Below are positions 43,721 to 53,357 of a stretch of DNA of 61,937 bases, piece by piece. The DNA is taken from the NCBI GenBank assembly GCA_944340905.1, contig CALVLT010000009.1, positions 1 through 61,937 of the forward strand, written 5' to 3'. The stretch comes from an uncultured Clostridia bacterium (GTDB lineage: Bacteria; Bacillota; Clostridia; Christensenellales; Borkfalkiaceae). Each line of letters opens with the position of its first letter. Position 1 is the stretch's first letter. The notes under the pieces are model-generated. The model was not told the origin of the DNA. It made no database searches and saw only the letters and a list, made by a program, of their open reading frames with translations. A program made the translations under genes and the position numbers.

Positions 43721-43738
43721 CAAAAAACCAGATACGTC

Positions 43739-43771
43739 AAGGGGTTTTTGCAACCGCTGCAAGAACCCCTT
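43739..43771 (+). terminator. Stem-loop after the GGGtGRT gene
   Basis: 14-bp stem (aaggggtttttgca / tgcaagaacccctt, one wobble). The T tract is short, so termination efficiency is uncertain; a TATAAT lies just after at 43775. Confidence 0.7.
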
Positions 43772-43798
43772 GTACTATAATATGCAGAGGGTATAGAC

Positions 43799-45949
43799 AT
43801 GAACGTGGATATGAAGGGGAAGTTTATCGGTGTTTCGCAGGAAGTGAGCGTCTTTACCGTGCGCAGGCGCTTTCAGGCGCATGCGGGAAGGGCGCGGCTG
43901 CGCGCCACGGCGCTCGGCGTATACTTTGCCGAACTCAACGGCGAGCGTGTGGGGGATGCGTACCTTGCGCCCGGCTGGACGTCCTACCGCCATACGCTGC
44001 AGGTGCAGGAGTACGAGGTGCAGCTGCGCGAAGGGGAAAACGAACTGGCGCTCACCGTGGGCGAGGGGTGGTTTTGCGGACCGCTCACGTGGAACCGCAG
44101 GGCGAAGGTATACGGCGACCGCCCCGCCGTGTGCTGTGAACTGACGGGGGAGGGCGTTTCGGTGGCGACAGATACCGACTGGACGGCAAGCGAAAGCCAT
44201 ATCCGCGCGTCCGGACTGTATGACGGCGAGCGCGTCGATCTGACGGCGCCGCTGCGTCCCCTGCAGGTAATACAGGTCGCCTGTGACAAGGCGTGCCTCG
44301 TCATGCAGGAGTGCGAACCCGTGCGCGACATCTGCCGCGTTCCCGTCCGGCAGGTGCTGCGCACCCCGAAGGGGGAGCTGGTCTACGATTTCGGTCAAAA
44401 TCTGGTCGGCGTTGCCGAGGTGCGCACGCCCGAGACGTTTGACGGGACGCTCACGCTGCGCTTTGCGGAAATCCTCGTGGACGGCAATTTTTATACGGAC
44501 AACCTGCGCAGCGCCAGGGCGACGGACACATTCACCGCAAGGGGCGCGCACACCTTTCGCTCCGAGTTCACCTTCCACGGGTTTCGCTATATGAAACTGG
44601 AGGGTGACGAGCTGCCCGCACAGTGTGTGACGGCGATCGTCCGCCATACCGATATGCGCCGCACGGGGCACATCGGGACGAGCGATGCGCAGCTTGCGCG
44701 GCTGCTCGAGAACGTCGTGTGGGGTCAGCGCGGCAACTTTGTAGACGTTCCCACCGACTGCCCGCAGCGGGATGAGCGGCTGGGCTGGACGGGGGACATC
44801 AATGTGTTCGGGCGGACGGCGGCATACAACTACGACGTGCGCGGCATTCTGAAAAAATGGCTGCGCGACGTGTGCAGCGACCAGACGCCCGAAGGGGACA
44901 TTCCCTCCGTCGTGCCCGACTGCCTCGGCGAACAGCGCACCGCCGCCATGTGGGCGGACGTCGTGACGATGCTGCCCCATACGCTGTATGAGATGTACGG
45001 GGACGTGTCCTTCCTCGCCATGTGCTATCCCGCCATGCGCAAATTCGTTCTTGCGCGGGAGAGGACGATGGAGAACGGACTGATCGCGCGCGGGTTCGAG
45101 TGGGGCGACTGGCTCGCGCTTGACAAGGAGGTGCTGCTGGAGGAGGGGCCGTTCGGCAGAACGGATGTCTATTTCATCGCGAACGTTTTGCATGCGCATT
45201 CCCTCGGCATCGTCTCCGAGACAGCGCGCATTCTCGGGGAGGCGGCGCAGGCGAAGGAATACCGCCTGAAACGGGAAGCGCTCGTGCGCCGCATCCGCCG
45301 GGAATATTTCACGGCGGGCGGAAGGCTTGCCTTCGATACGGTGACGGCGCAGGTGCTTGCGCTGCACTTCGGCATCGCGGCGCCCGAGGCGCGCGCCCGC
45401 CTTGCCGCGCAGCTCAATGATAACGTTCTGCGCCACGGCTGCCGCATCAGCACAGGCTTTATCGGTACGCCCTATCTTTTGTTTGCGCTCGCCGACAACG
45501 GGTATTTCGATACAGCGGAAAAGGTGCTCTTCAACCCCGATTTTCCCGGCTGGATGTACGAAGTTTCCATGGGCGCCACCACGGTGTGGGAGCGCTGGAA
45601 TTCCCTGCTGCCCGACGGCACGCCCAATCCGGACGGCATGAACAGCTATAATCACTATGCCTACGGCAGCGTGATGGAGTTCGTCTACCGCCGCATTGCG
45701 GGCATCGAGGCGGCGGCGCCCGGCTTTTCCGCCGTGCGCATCGCGCCCATGCCGCTCGCCCGCGTCGACCGCGTGCATGCAGAGTACGAGAGCGTCTCGG
45801 GCAGGATCGCGGCGGGCTATGAGCGTACGGGGGAGGCGATCGTCTATACGGCGGAGATTCCCGAGGGCGTGCGCGCGGAACTTGCGCTGCCAGGAGAGCC
45901 TCCCGTGCCCATATGTGCAGGAAAGCACACCTGGAAACGAAACACATAA
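43799..45949 (+). CDS. Alpha-L-rhamnosidase, glycoside hydrolase family 78-like
   Basis: The 716-residue protein shows the GH78 order: N-terminal beta-sandwich (NGERVGDAYLAPGWTSYRHT), then a domain with VYDFGQNLVG, then the (alpha/alpha)6 catalytic barrel with FVDVPTDCPQRDERLGWTGD holding the expected acidic catalytic residues, and a C-terminal beta domain. No signal peptide, so it acts on imported rhamnosides such as plant glycoside fragments. No transporter is adjacent. Single gene between two hairpins. Confidence 0.9.
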   Translation: MNVDMKGKFIGVSQEVSVFTVRRRFQAHAGRARLRATALGVYFAELNGERVGDAYLAPGWTSYRHTLQVQEYEVQLREGENELALTVGEGWFCGPLTWNRRAKVYGDRPAVCCELTGEGVSVATDTDWTASESHIRASGLYDGERVDLTAPLRPLQVIQVACDKACLVMQECEPVRDICRVPVRQVLRTPKGELVYDFGQNLVGVAEVRTPETFDGTLTLRFAEILVDGNFYTDNLRSARATDTFTARGAHTFRSEFTFHGFRYMKLEGDELPAQCVTAIVRHTDMRRTGHIGTSDAQLARLLENVVWGQRGNFVDVPTDCPQRDERLGWTGDINVFGRTAAYNYDVRGILKKWLRDVCSDQTPEGDIPSVVPDCLGEQRTAAMWADVVTMLPHTLYEMYGDVSFLAMCYPAMRKFVLARERTMENGLIARGFEWGDWLALDKEVLLEEGPFGRTDVYFIANVLHAHSLGIVSETARILGEAAQAKEYRLKREALVRRIRREYFTAGGRLAFDTVTAQVLALHFGIAAPEARARLAAQLNDNVLRHGCRISTGFIGTPYLLFALADNGYFDTAEKVLFNPDFPGWMYEVSMGATTVWERWNSLLPDGTPNPDGMNSYNHYAYGSVMEFVYRRIAGIEAAAPGFSAVRIAPMPLARVDRVHAEYESVSGRIAAGYERTGEAIVYTAEIPEGVRAELALPGEPPVPICAGKHTWKRNT

Positions 45950-45982
45950 CAAGAACCCGCGCTCAGGCGCGGGTTCTTGTTA
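45947..45982 (+). terminator. Terminator overlapping the rhamnosidase stop codon
   Basis: Perfect 16-bp stem (taacaagaacccgcgc / gcgcgggttcttgtta) with a 4-nt loop; the stop codon is the first triplet of the left arm. Confidence 0.85.
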
Positions 45983-45991
45983 TAAGAAATA

Positions 45992-46017
45992 AATGACGGC
46001 GTGAGCCGTCATTTTTA
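45992..46017. terminator. Second terminator between convergent rhamnosidase and ilvD
   Basis: 9-bp stem aatgacggc / gccgtcatt, gtga loop, followed by ttt. May serve both strands. Confidence 0.8.
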
Positions 46018-46057
46018 TAGCCGTTTCAATGATGCGTTGCCGGAAACCGCCGTCGGG

Positions 46058-47722
46058 TCAAAATTTTTTGAACACCGCGCCGTCGGAGGCGGACGTGACC
46101 AGCGCACGGTAGCGCTTCAGGTATCCCTCCACGGGCTTCTCGAGCGGCGTGAACGCGGCCAGCCGCGCCGCGATCTCCTGTTCGGGAACGCGCAGATCGA
46201 TGGTGCCCTTTTCAATGTCGATATCGATGATGTCGCCCTCCTGCACGACGCCGATCACGCCGCCTGCCGCCGCCTCGGGGCAGACGTGCCCGATCGCCGC
46301 GCCGCGCGTCGCGCCCGAAAAGCGGCCGTCCGTGATGAGCGCCACGGTGTCGCCCAGTCCTGCGCCCACGATGGAGGAGGTGGGGGAGAGCATCTCGCGC
46401 ATGCCCGGCCCGCCCTTGGGGCCTTCATAGCGGATGACGACCACGTCGCCCGCGCGGATTTTGTTGGAGGAGATGGCCTCCATCGCCGCCTCTTCCGAAT
46501 CGAATACGCGCGCGGGACCGGAATGGCGGTACATTTTTGGATCGACCGCGCTCTTTTTGACCACCGCGCCCTCGCGCGCCAGGTTGCCCTTGAGAATGGC
46601 AAGCCCGCCGTAGGGGGAATACGGGTCGCTCACGGGGCGGATGATCTGCGCGTCGCGAACGCGCGCGTTCTTGGTGAGTTCGTCCTGCGTGACGAGCGCC
46701 GCAGTCATCGCGCTGCCGTCAAAGAGTCCGGCGTCGATGAGTTCGCGGATGACGGCGGAGATGCCGCCCGCGTCCTCCAGCTCCTCGATGTAGTGCTCGC
46801 CGGCAGGCGCAAGGCGGCACAGGTTGGGGGTCGCCATGCTGATCTCGTTCATCGTATCGACGGAGAGCTGCTGCTTGGAAAAGCCCAGTTCGCTCGCCAG
46901 CGCCAGAAGGTGCAGAACGGAATTGGAGGACGCGCCGATCGCCATGTCCACGCGCTCGGCGTTCTTGAGCGCCGTCGGCGTCAGAATGTCGCGCGGGCGT
47001 ACGCCGCGCGCAAGCAGGCGCATCACCGCTTCGCCCGTCTCTTTGGCGAGCACAAGGCGCTTTGAATGCACGGCGGGAACGGTGCCGTTTCCGGGCAGCG
47101 CCATGCCCAGCGCCTCGAGAAGGCAGTTCATGGAATTTGCCGTGAACATGCCCGAGCACGACCCGCACGAGGGGCAGGCGGCGCATTCAAAGCGGGCGAG
47201 CTCTTCTTCGTCGATTCTGCCCGAGGTATAGGCGCCCACCGCCTCGAACATGGAGGAGAGGGAGAGCTTTTTGCCGTCCTTGTGCCCCGCGAGCATGGGC
47301 CCGCCTGAGCAGAAGAGGGCGGGAACATTGGCGCGCACCGCACCCATCAGCATGCCGGGGATGATCTTGTCGCAGTTGCCCACGAACACGCACGCATCGA
47401 AGGCGTGCGCCGTAATGAGGATCTCGCAGCTGTCCGCAATGACCTCGCGCGAGGGCAGAGAATAGCGCATGCCCTTGTGACCCATCGCAATGCCGTCGCA
47501 CACGCCGATGCAGGGCACGATGACGGGCTTGCCGCCCGCCGCCAGCACGCCGTCCGAAACAGCGCGCGCGATTTGCGTCAGGTGCATGTGCCCCGGGATG
47601 ATGTCGCTCCGCGCGCAGATGATGCCCACGATGGGCTTTTGCATTTCACTGTCTGACCAGCCCAGCGCCCGCAGCAGCGAGCGCTGCGCCGCCATATTGC
47701 TGCCGTTTGTAAAGGTGTTCAT
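46058..47722 (-). CDS. ilvD: Dihydroxy-acid dehydratase
   Basis: The 554-residue Fe-S enzyme makes 2-keto acids in valine/isoleucine synthesis. Cluster-binding Cys motifs GNCDKIIPGM and CPSCGSCSGMFTANSMN are present, and the C-terminus carries GRFSGATRG. I start at 47722, 5 bp after ggagg; the longer frame begins in the ribosome site. It lies downstream of ilvB-ilvN but separated by 1.18 kb of repeats; ilvC is not between them. Confidence 0.96.
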   Translation of the reverse strand: MNTFTNGSNMAAQRSLLRALGWSDSEMQKPIVGIICARSDIIPGHMHLTQIARAVSDGVLAAGGKPVIVPCIGVCDGIAMGHKGMRYSLPSREVIADSCEILITAHAFDACVFVGNCDKIIPGMLMGAVRANVPALFCSGGPMLAGHKDGKKLSLSSMFEAVGAYTSGRIDEEELARFECAACPSCGSCSGMFTANSMNCLLEALGMALPGNGTVPAVHSKRLVLAKETGEAVMRLLARGVRPRDILTPTALKNAERVDMAIGASSNSVLHLLALASELGFSKQQLSVDTMNEISMATPNLCRLAPAGEHYIEELEDAGGISAVIRELIDAGLFDGSAMTAALVTQDELTKNARVRDAQIIRPVSDPYSPYGGLAILKGNLAREGAVVKKSAVDPKMYRHSGPARVFDSEEAAMEAISSNKIRAGDVVVIRYEGPKGGPGMREMLSPTSSIVGAGLGDTVALITDGRFSGATRGAAIGHVCPEAAAGGVIGVVQEGDIIDIDIEKGTIDLRVPEQEIAARLAAFTPLEKPVEGYLKRYRALVTSASDGAVFKKF

Positions 47723-47744
47723 AAAAACCTCCAAAAGAATTCAC

Positions 47745-47776
47745 ACTTTTTCTTTCGAACTGACGAAAGAAAAAGT
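47745..47776. repeat. AACTGA-loop hairpin, ilvD side
   Basis: Perfect 13-bp stem actttttctttcg / cgaaagaaaaagt around the loop aactga. Confidence 0.9.
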
Positions 47777-48362
47777 CGTGAGGGGAAGGAAAACCCAATG
47801 TTCGCTACGCTCTGCATTCGGTTTATCTCACACGGGTAGACCGGAATTCGGTCACGGTTTTTGCCCTACCGATGGCAAAAACCTCAGTTCGGGCGTGCGC
47901 CGAAGCCACACCGTGGCTGTCGGCATAACGCACACCCTCACCCTGCGGCGCGCAATTGGCAACAGTTATAGCGCGCGCCGCTATACCTTTCCGCAAAAGC
48001 TGCGTGAGCAGCTAATAGGGGCGCAAAAGGCATAACGCAGTGACGCCTTTTGCCACATATTTTAACAAACGCCGTTCGTCAACCGTCATAACTTCGCCTC
48101 TTCGAGGCTCGTGTGCCGCCTTACGGCGGCGAGCAGAGCGGAACGAAGTGGAGCGCCCGATGCGAGGAAAAATACCCGCTTGCGGAAGTATTTTGACGAT
48201 GCAGCGCACAAGGTGCAGCCGCAGTAAGAATCCCCTCGCTGAATGTAGAGAGCAAAATCCCCCCTGTCCTTCGGACGTCCCCCCTTAAAACAAATATTAA
48301 GGGGGCAAGGATAGGCTCCCACTTTGAGGGAGCTGTCTGCGGAGCAGACTGAGGGAGTACTC

Positions 48363-48456
48363 CTTCCGTCACGGCTTGCGCCGTGCCACCGTCTTGGCGG
48401 CGCCAAGGGAAAGCGCCGCCTTCGGTCACGGATTTTGCGCTGATAATGCAAAATCC
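48363..48456. repeat. Dispersed hairpin block shared with 32091-32184
   Basis: Both copies read cttccgtcacggcttgcgcc, then a GC stem (cggcgc/gcgccg here, cagcac/gtgctg there), then a stem starting with G and ending in GC (ggattttgc/gcaaaatcc here, gaaatcgc/gcgatttc there), then a CTYAGTTC-like tag. Stems differ but pair in each copy. Confidence 0.78.
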
Positions 48457-48860
48457 TTAGTTCAAAGCGCGCGCACAGCGCACTGCGCTGGTGCGCATGA
48501 CGCGCTTTTCACCCTCTTAGAGGGAGGCTTATTCGTGTTCTCTTGCCCCTAAGACAACGTACGGGGGATTCTCACGCCGTGCGTACGCACGGCTCAGAAT
48601 GACGGTAACAGGCAATAAGTGCCCTTGCTATAATCTTGCCGCAAGGAAAATCACACTTTTCCGCTGCGGGACTCAATTTGCTATAAAATACTCGCGCAAG
48701 CAAAATCGCATTTTGCGCCAGCGCCCCACATTTGCGCATACCTGCGCTCTTGCGAAAAGAGTGAAGGCGGCGATGCTATAACTGTTGCTAATCTTCGCCG
48801 CCGAGAGAAAACCGGCGGTCAGCCGCCTTGCGGCGTGCCCGCGGGTTGTCTCTCAAAATC

Positions 48861-48897
48861 GGAAGATTTTCTTCCGTCAGTTCGGGAGAAAATCTCC
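48861..48897. repeat. AACTGA-loop hairpin, ilvN side
   Basis: gattttcttccg pairs with cgggagaaaatc (one wobble) around tcagtt (aactga on the operon strand). Placed 4 bp after the ilvN stop, so it may terminate transcription. Confidence 0.82.
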
Positions 48898-48901
48898 GAG
48901 G

Positions 48902-49417
48902 TCAGATCCTCTCCTTATAATCCGTCTCGTCTTGGATGGTGGTCTTGCCGCGGGCGATGCTCGTCACGCCTGTGCGCGCCAGCTCCATCACGCCGTACGG
49001 CATGAGCATGGTGACGAACCCGTCCAGTTTCATGGGCTTTCCCGTCAGTTCCAGAATGGTCGCCTCGGGGGAGGCGTCTACCACCTTGGCGCGGAAGATC
49101 TGGCAGATCTCCAGCACCTGCGATCGCGTTCCCGCGTCCGTCCTGACCTTGATGAGCAACAGCTCGCGGCTGACGGCGTCCTCATCGGCGCGCTTGATTT
49201 TTTTCACGTCGATGAGCTTATCCATCTGTTTCATCATCTGCCCGAGGATATATTCGTCGCCGTTCAATACGATGGTCATGCGGGAGAGTTCCTCGTCCTC
49301 CGTCTTGCACACGGAGAGCGATTCAATGTTGTAGCCGCGGCGCGCGAAGAGCGCGGCGACGCGCACAAGAACGCCCGATTTGTTGGAAACAAGCGCGCTG
49401 ATCGTGTAGCGGTTCAT
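48902..49417 (-). CDS. ilvN: Acetolactate synthase small (regulatory) subunit
   Basis: The 171-residue ACT-domain protein starts MNRYTISALVSNKSGVLVRV, then FARRGYNIESLSV, with a C-terminal IlvH-type domain. It confers valine feedback on IlvB. The start at 49417 overlaps the ilvB stop (ATGA), so the longer frame from 49432 is rejected. Confidence 0.95.
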   Translation of the reverse strand: MNRYTISALVSNKSGVLVRVAALFARRGYNIESLSVCKTEDEELSRMTIVLNGDEYILGQMMKQMDKLIDVKKIKRADEDAVSRELLLIKVRTDAGTRSQVLEICQIFRAKVVDASPEATILELTGKPMKLDGFVTMLMPYGVMELARTGVTSIARGKTTIQDETDYKERI

Positions 49418-51072
49418 GCTTTGTCCTCCCATTCCGTCATGATGGTGTCATACGTCTGCCCGGGTTTGATCATGGGCAGCACGTTCTCGTCGTTGCCGAT
49501 CATACAGTCCACAACGACGGGCAAAGGGGTCGCGAACGCCTCTTTCAGCACGCCGTCCACGTCCTCCTCCCGACAAATGCGCAGCCCCTTGGCGCCGAAG
49601 CTCTCGGCGAACTTCACATAGTCCGTCTTTTTGCGCACGTCCGTCTGCGAAAAGCGGTGGCCGTAGAAGAGTTTCTGCCACTGGCGCACCATGCCGAGCG
49701 CATGGTTGTTCATCAGAAGAATGGTGATGGGCAGCTCCTGCGTGACGGCGGTGGATAGTTCGTTCAGGTTCATGTTAAAGCACCCGTCGCCCGTCACAAG
49801 AATGACGTGCTTTCCCGTCGCCTTTGCCGCGCCGATGGCGGCGCCCAGCCCGTAGCCCATCGTGCCGAGGCCTCCGCTCGTGCAGAAGGTGCGCGGCTTT
49901 TCGATGGGGTAGTACTGCGCCGTCCACATCTGGTGCTGCCCCACGTCGGTGACGACGATGGCGTCCTTGGGTGCGAGTTTCGCCGCCTCGATGAGGATGC
50001 GGTGCCCAAGCTCCGGCTGCTTTTGTGCGGCATGTTCCGCCTTTTTCAGCTCCGCCGCCCGCTCGCAGAAGGCGTGCTTTTGCTGGGGGAGAAGGGAAAT
50101 GAGCGTTGTGAGCGCCTCCTTCACGTCCCCTAAAATGGGGTGCGTGACGGGAACGTTCTTGTCCAGTTCGGCATTGTCGATGTCGATCTGCACGACCGTC
50201 TTTCCTGCGGCGAACTTGTCGCGGTTGAGCGCCACGCGGTCGGAAAAGCGCGTGCCGACGGCGATGATGCAGTCGCTCTCCAGGCACAGCTTTGCCGCCG
50301 TCGCCGTTCCGTGCATGCCCATCATGCCCACAAACAGGGGATGGCTCGCGGGGAACGCGCCCAGTCCCATCAGCGTGGAGGCAACGGGCGCATCCAGCCG
50401 TTCGGCGAGCGCGCGCACCTCCTTCGAGGCATCCGCCGCGATCGCGCCGCCGCCCACCATGATGAGCGGGCGCTGCGCCTGCATGATCGCCTGCGCCGCG
50501 CTCTCCATCTCGCGCGCGGGCACCGCCTTGGCGTGCGGGAGAACGGGTTTTTGGGGAACATAGTCCGCCTTTTCGCTCTGTACGTTCTTCAGAATGTCGA
50601 TGAGCACGGGGCCTTTTCTGCCCGAATTGGCAATGCGGAACGCCTCGCGCACGACGGGGGCGAGGTCATTCACGTCCTTGACGATATAGTTGTGCTTGGT
50701 GATGGGCAGGGTGATGCCGAAGATGTCGATCTCCTGAAAGGAATCCCGCCCCAGCATGGCGGCGCCCACGTTGCCCGTGATGGCAACGACGGGCACGGAG
50801 TCCATATAGGCGGTGGCAATGCCCGTGACAAGGTTGGTCGCGCCCGGTCCGCTCGTGGCAATGACGACGCCCGTCTTCCCCGTAACGCGCGCCCAGCCGT
50901 CGGCGGCATGCGCCGCGCCCTGTTCGTGCGAAGTGATGACGTGCTCGATGTTCCCGTCGCGGTAGAGCGCGTCATAGATGTCGAGAACCGTTCCGCCGGG
51001 GTATCCGAATACGGTGGAAACGCCCTGTTCCTTCAGGCACTCGACGAGGATTTCCGCTCCCATCAGTTTCAT
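49414..51072 (-). CDS. ilvB: Acetolactate synthase large subunit
   Basis: The 552-residue TPP enzyme makes acetolactate/acetohydroxybutyrate. It has VFGYPGGTVLDIYDAL at the N-terminus with SHEQGAAHAADGWAR (catalytic Glu), a central FAD-binding domain, and the TPP motif GDGCFNMNLNEL..MNN. ATG 51072 follows caaggaggt; the frame upstream starts in that site. First gene of ilvB-ilvN. Confidence 0.96.
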   Translation of the reverse strand: MKLMGAEILVECLKEQGVSTVFGYPGGTVLDIYDALYRDGNIEHVITSHEQGAAHAADGWARVTGKTGVVIATSGPGATNLVTGIATAYMDSVPVVAITGNVGAAMLGRDSFQEIDIFGITLPITKHNYIVKDVNDLAPVVREAFRIANSGRKGPVLIDILKNVQSEKADYVPQKPVLPHAKAVPAREMESAAQAIMQAQRPLIMVGGGAIAADASKEVRALAERLDAPVASTLMGLGAFPASHPLFVGMMGMHGTATAAKLCLESDCIIAVGTRFSDRVALNRDKFAAGKTVVQIDIDNAELDKNVPVTHPILGDVKEALTTLISLLPQQKHAFCERAAELKKAEHAAQKQPELGHRILIEAAKLAPKDAIVVTDVGQHQMWTAQYYPIEKPRTFCTSGGLGTMGYGLGAAIGAAKATGKHVILVTGDGCFNMNLNELSTAVTQELPITILLMNNHALGMVRQWQKLFYGHRFSQTDVRKKTDYVKFAESFGAKGLRICREEDVDGVLKEAFATPLPVVVDCMIGNDENVLPMIKPGQTYDTIMTEWEDKA

Positions 51073-51116
51073 AGTGCGACCTCCTTGCAAATTTTTTGAG
51101 TAAGGTATTGTTTCCT

Positions 51117-51145
51117 ATTATATGGAATATTGTGCACTTTGTCAA
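51117..51145 (-). promoter_or_regulatory. Promoter for ilvBN
   Basis: On the minus strand TTGACA (51145-51140), 17-bp spacer, TATAAT (51122-51117). The leader is only ~38 nt, leaving no room for a T-box or leader-peptide attenuator. Confidence 0.92.
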
Positions 51146-51218
51146 GCGAATGGGCAACTTTGCGCCCTGCGGGCAGGTTCAATTCCTTGTATTGCCGCAA
51201 TCGCCTTTGTTTATCAAT

Positions 51219-51263
51219 CCCTGCGCCCGTCCGTGCGCCGACGGCGCACGGACGGGCGCAGGG
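51219..51263. repeat. Perfect 21-bp palindrome with 3-nt loop
   Basis: ccctgcgcccgtccgtgcgc(c) pairs with its exact complement at 51243-51263. It lies between the ilvB promoter and the argH terminator, is not followed by a T tract, and matches no gene. Confidence 0.9.
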
Positions 51264-51300
51264 CTGTTAATCATCCCGCTGTCTGTAATAAAACAGGCAC

Positions 51301-51327
51301 AAAAAAAGTGAGCCGTCCGGCCCACTT
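51301..51327 (-). terminator. Terminator of argH
   Basis: Stem aagtgagcc / ggcccactt (one mismatch); on the minus strand it is followed by ttttttt. Confidence 0.88.
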
Positions 51328-51349
51328 GTTGTCTTGTCAGTTGCGGCGC

Positions 51350-52723
<1,374 letters not shown>

Positions 52724-52753
52724 GTCGGGTACCGTCCTTGTTTTCTTTCATGC

Positions 52754-52782
52754 CCATTGTACAATATTTTTCGCGCGAACGC
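52754..52782 (-). promoter_or_regulatory. Promoter for argH
   Basis: Minus strand TTGCGT (52782-52777), 17-bp spacer, TACAAT (52759-52754). Confidence 0.8.
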
Positions 52783-52823
52783 AACCGTTTTCCCCGCAAA
52801 GGGCGGCGCAAGGCGCAAATTTC

Positions 52824-52853
52824 TTGACAGAACGGCAACGTTTGCGGTACAAT
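52824..52853 (+). promoter_or_regulatory. Promoter abutting the ruvC start codon
   Basis: TTGACA at 52824, 18-bp spacer, TACAAT at 52848. Six bases separate it from ATG 52860, predicting a leaderless mRNA. Confidence 0.82.
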
Positions 52854-52859
52854 AAACAC

Positions 52860-53357
52860 ATGGTAATTTTAGGGCTTGACCCGGGCATCGGCACGATGGG
52901 GTACGGCGTCATCGAAAAGGACGCGCGCGGCAACTGCACCGCCGTGGACTACGGCGTCGTCAGAACGCCCCCCGATGAAAACCTTGCCGTCCGGCTGTGC
53001 ATCCTCGAGGACGGCGTGAACGCGCTCTTCGATAAATTTCACCCCGAAGAGGCGGCGATGGAGGAGCTGTTCTTTTCCAAGAATATCACCACGGGCATTG
53101 CGGTGGCGCATGCGCGCGGCGTGATGCTGCTCACCTGCAACAAGCGCTGCGGGCGCATCTTCGAGTATACGCCCAATCAGATCAAACAGGCGCTCACCGG
53201 CTACGGTGCGGCGGACAAGGGGCAGATGCAGCGCGTGGTGGCGGCGCACCTGCGCCTTCCCAAGCCGCCCCGCCCCGACGACGCGGCGGACGCCCTGGGC
53301 GTTGCGCTCTGCCATGCGTTCACCAGCCGTTTCGGGGTGTTGTTCGGAGTGAAATAG
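52860..53357 (+). CDS. ruvC: Holliday junction endonuclease RuvC
   Basis: The 165-residue resolvase shows LGLDPGIGTMGYGVI (first catalytic Asp), EELFFSKNITTGIAVAHARG (Glu), and DDAADALGVALCH (Asp pair). It cuts Holliday junctions migrated by RuvAB. No ribosome site is visible at ATG 52860. A 595-bp repeat element separates it from ruvA, normally its immediate neighbour. Confidence 0.95.
   Translation: MVILGLDPGIGTMGYGVIEKDARGNCTAVDYGVVRTPPDENLAVRLCILEDGVNALFDKFHPEEAAMEELFFSKNITTGIAVAHARGVMLLTCNKRCGRIFEYTPNQIKQALTGYGAADKGQMQRVVAAHLRLPKPPRPDDAADALGVALCHAFTSRFGVLFGVK

Larger units (their letters stand above)
47735..48901 (-). repeat. Composite structured intergenic element II (ilvN to ilvD), no gene seen
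   Basis: About 1.17 kb from the ilvN stop to the ilvD ribosome site. In the operon direction it begins with a hairpin with AACTGA loop (48861-48897), a gagagacaaccc block, and a hairpin whose loop has gcaacagt (48766-48802), and ends with another AACTGA-loop hairpin (47745-47776) and gtgaa. Element I between ruvC and ruvA has the same ends and order. The middle holds further hairpins (47856-47883, 47945-47981, 48430-48456) and a piece shared with 32091. Confidence 0.75.

Noticed and set aside
43775-45952. 725-codon minus-strand frame opposite the rhamnosidase gene
   Set aside because: Antisense shadow; the plus strand encodes complete GH78 motifs.
47490-48035. 181-codon frame across the ilvD start and composite element
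   Set aside because: It overlaps ilvD antisense and repeat hairpins; no coding signature.
47735-48901. Insertion sequence with transposase remnant
   Set aside because: All six frames were considered; no transposase-like motif is visible. The content is hairpin repeats, so mobile status stays a hypothesis.
51165-51200. tRNA-like T-loop (ggttcaattcc)
   Set aside because: No matching acceptor, D- or anticodon stems around it; chance similarity.
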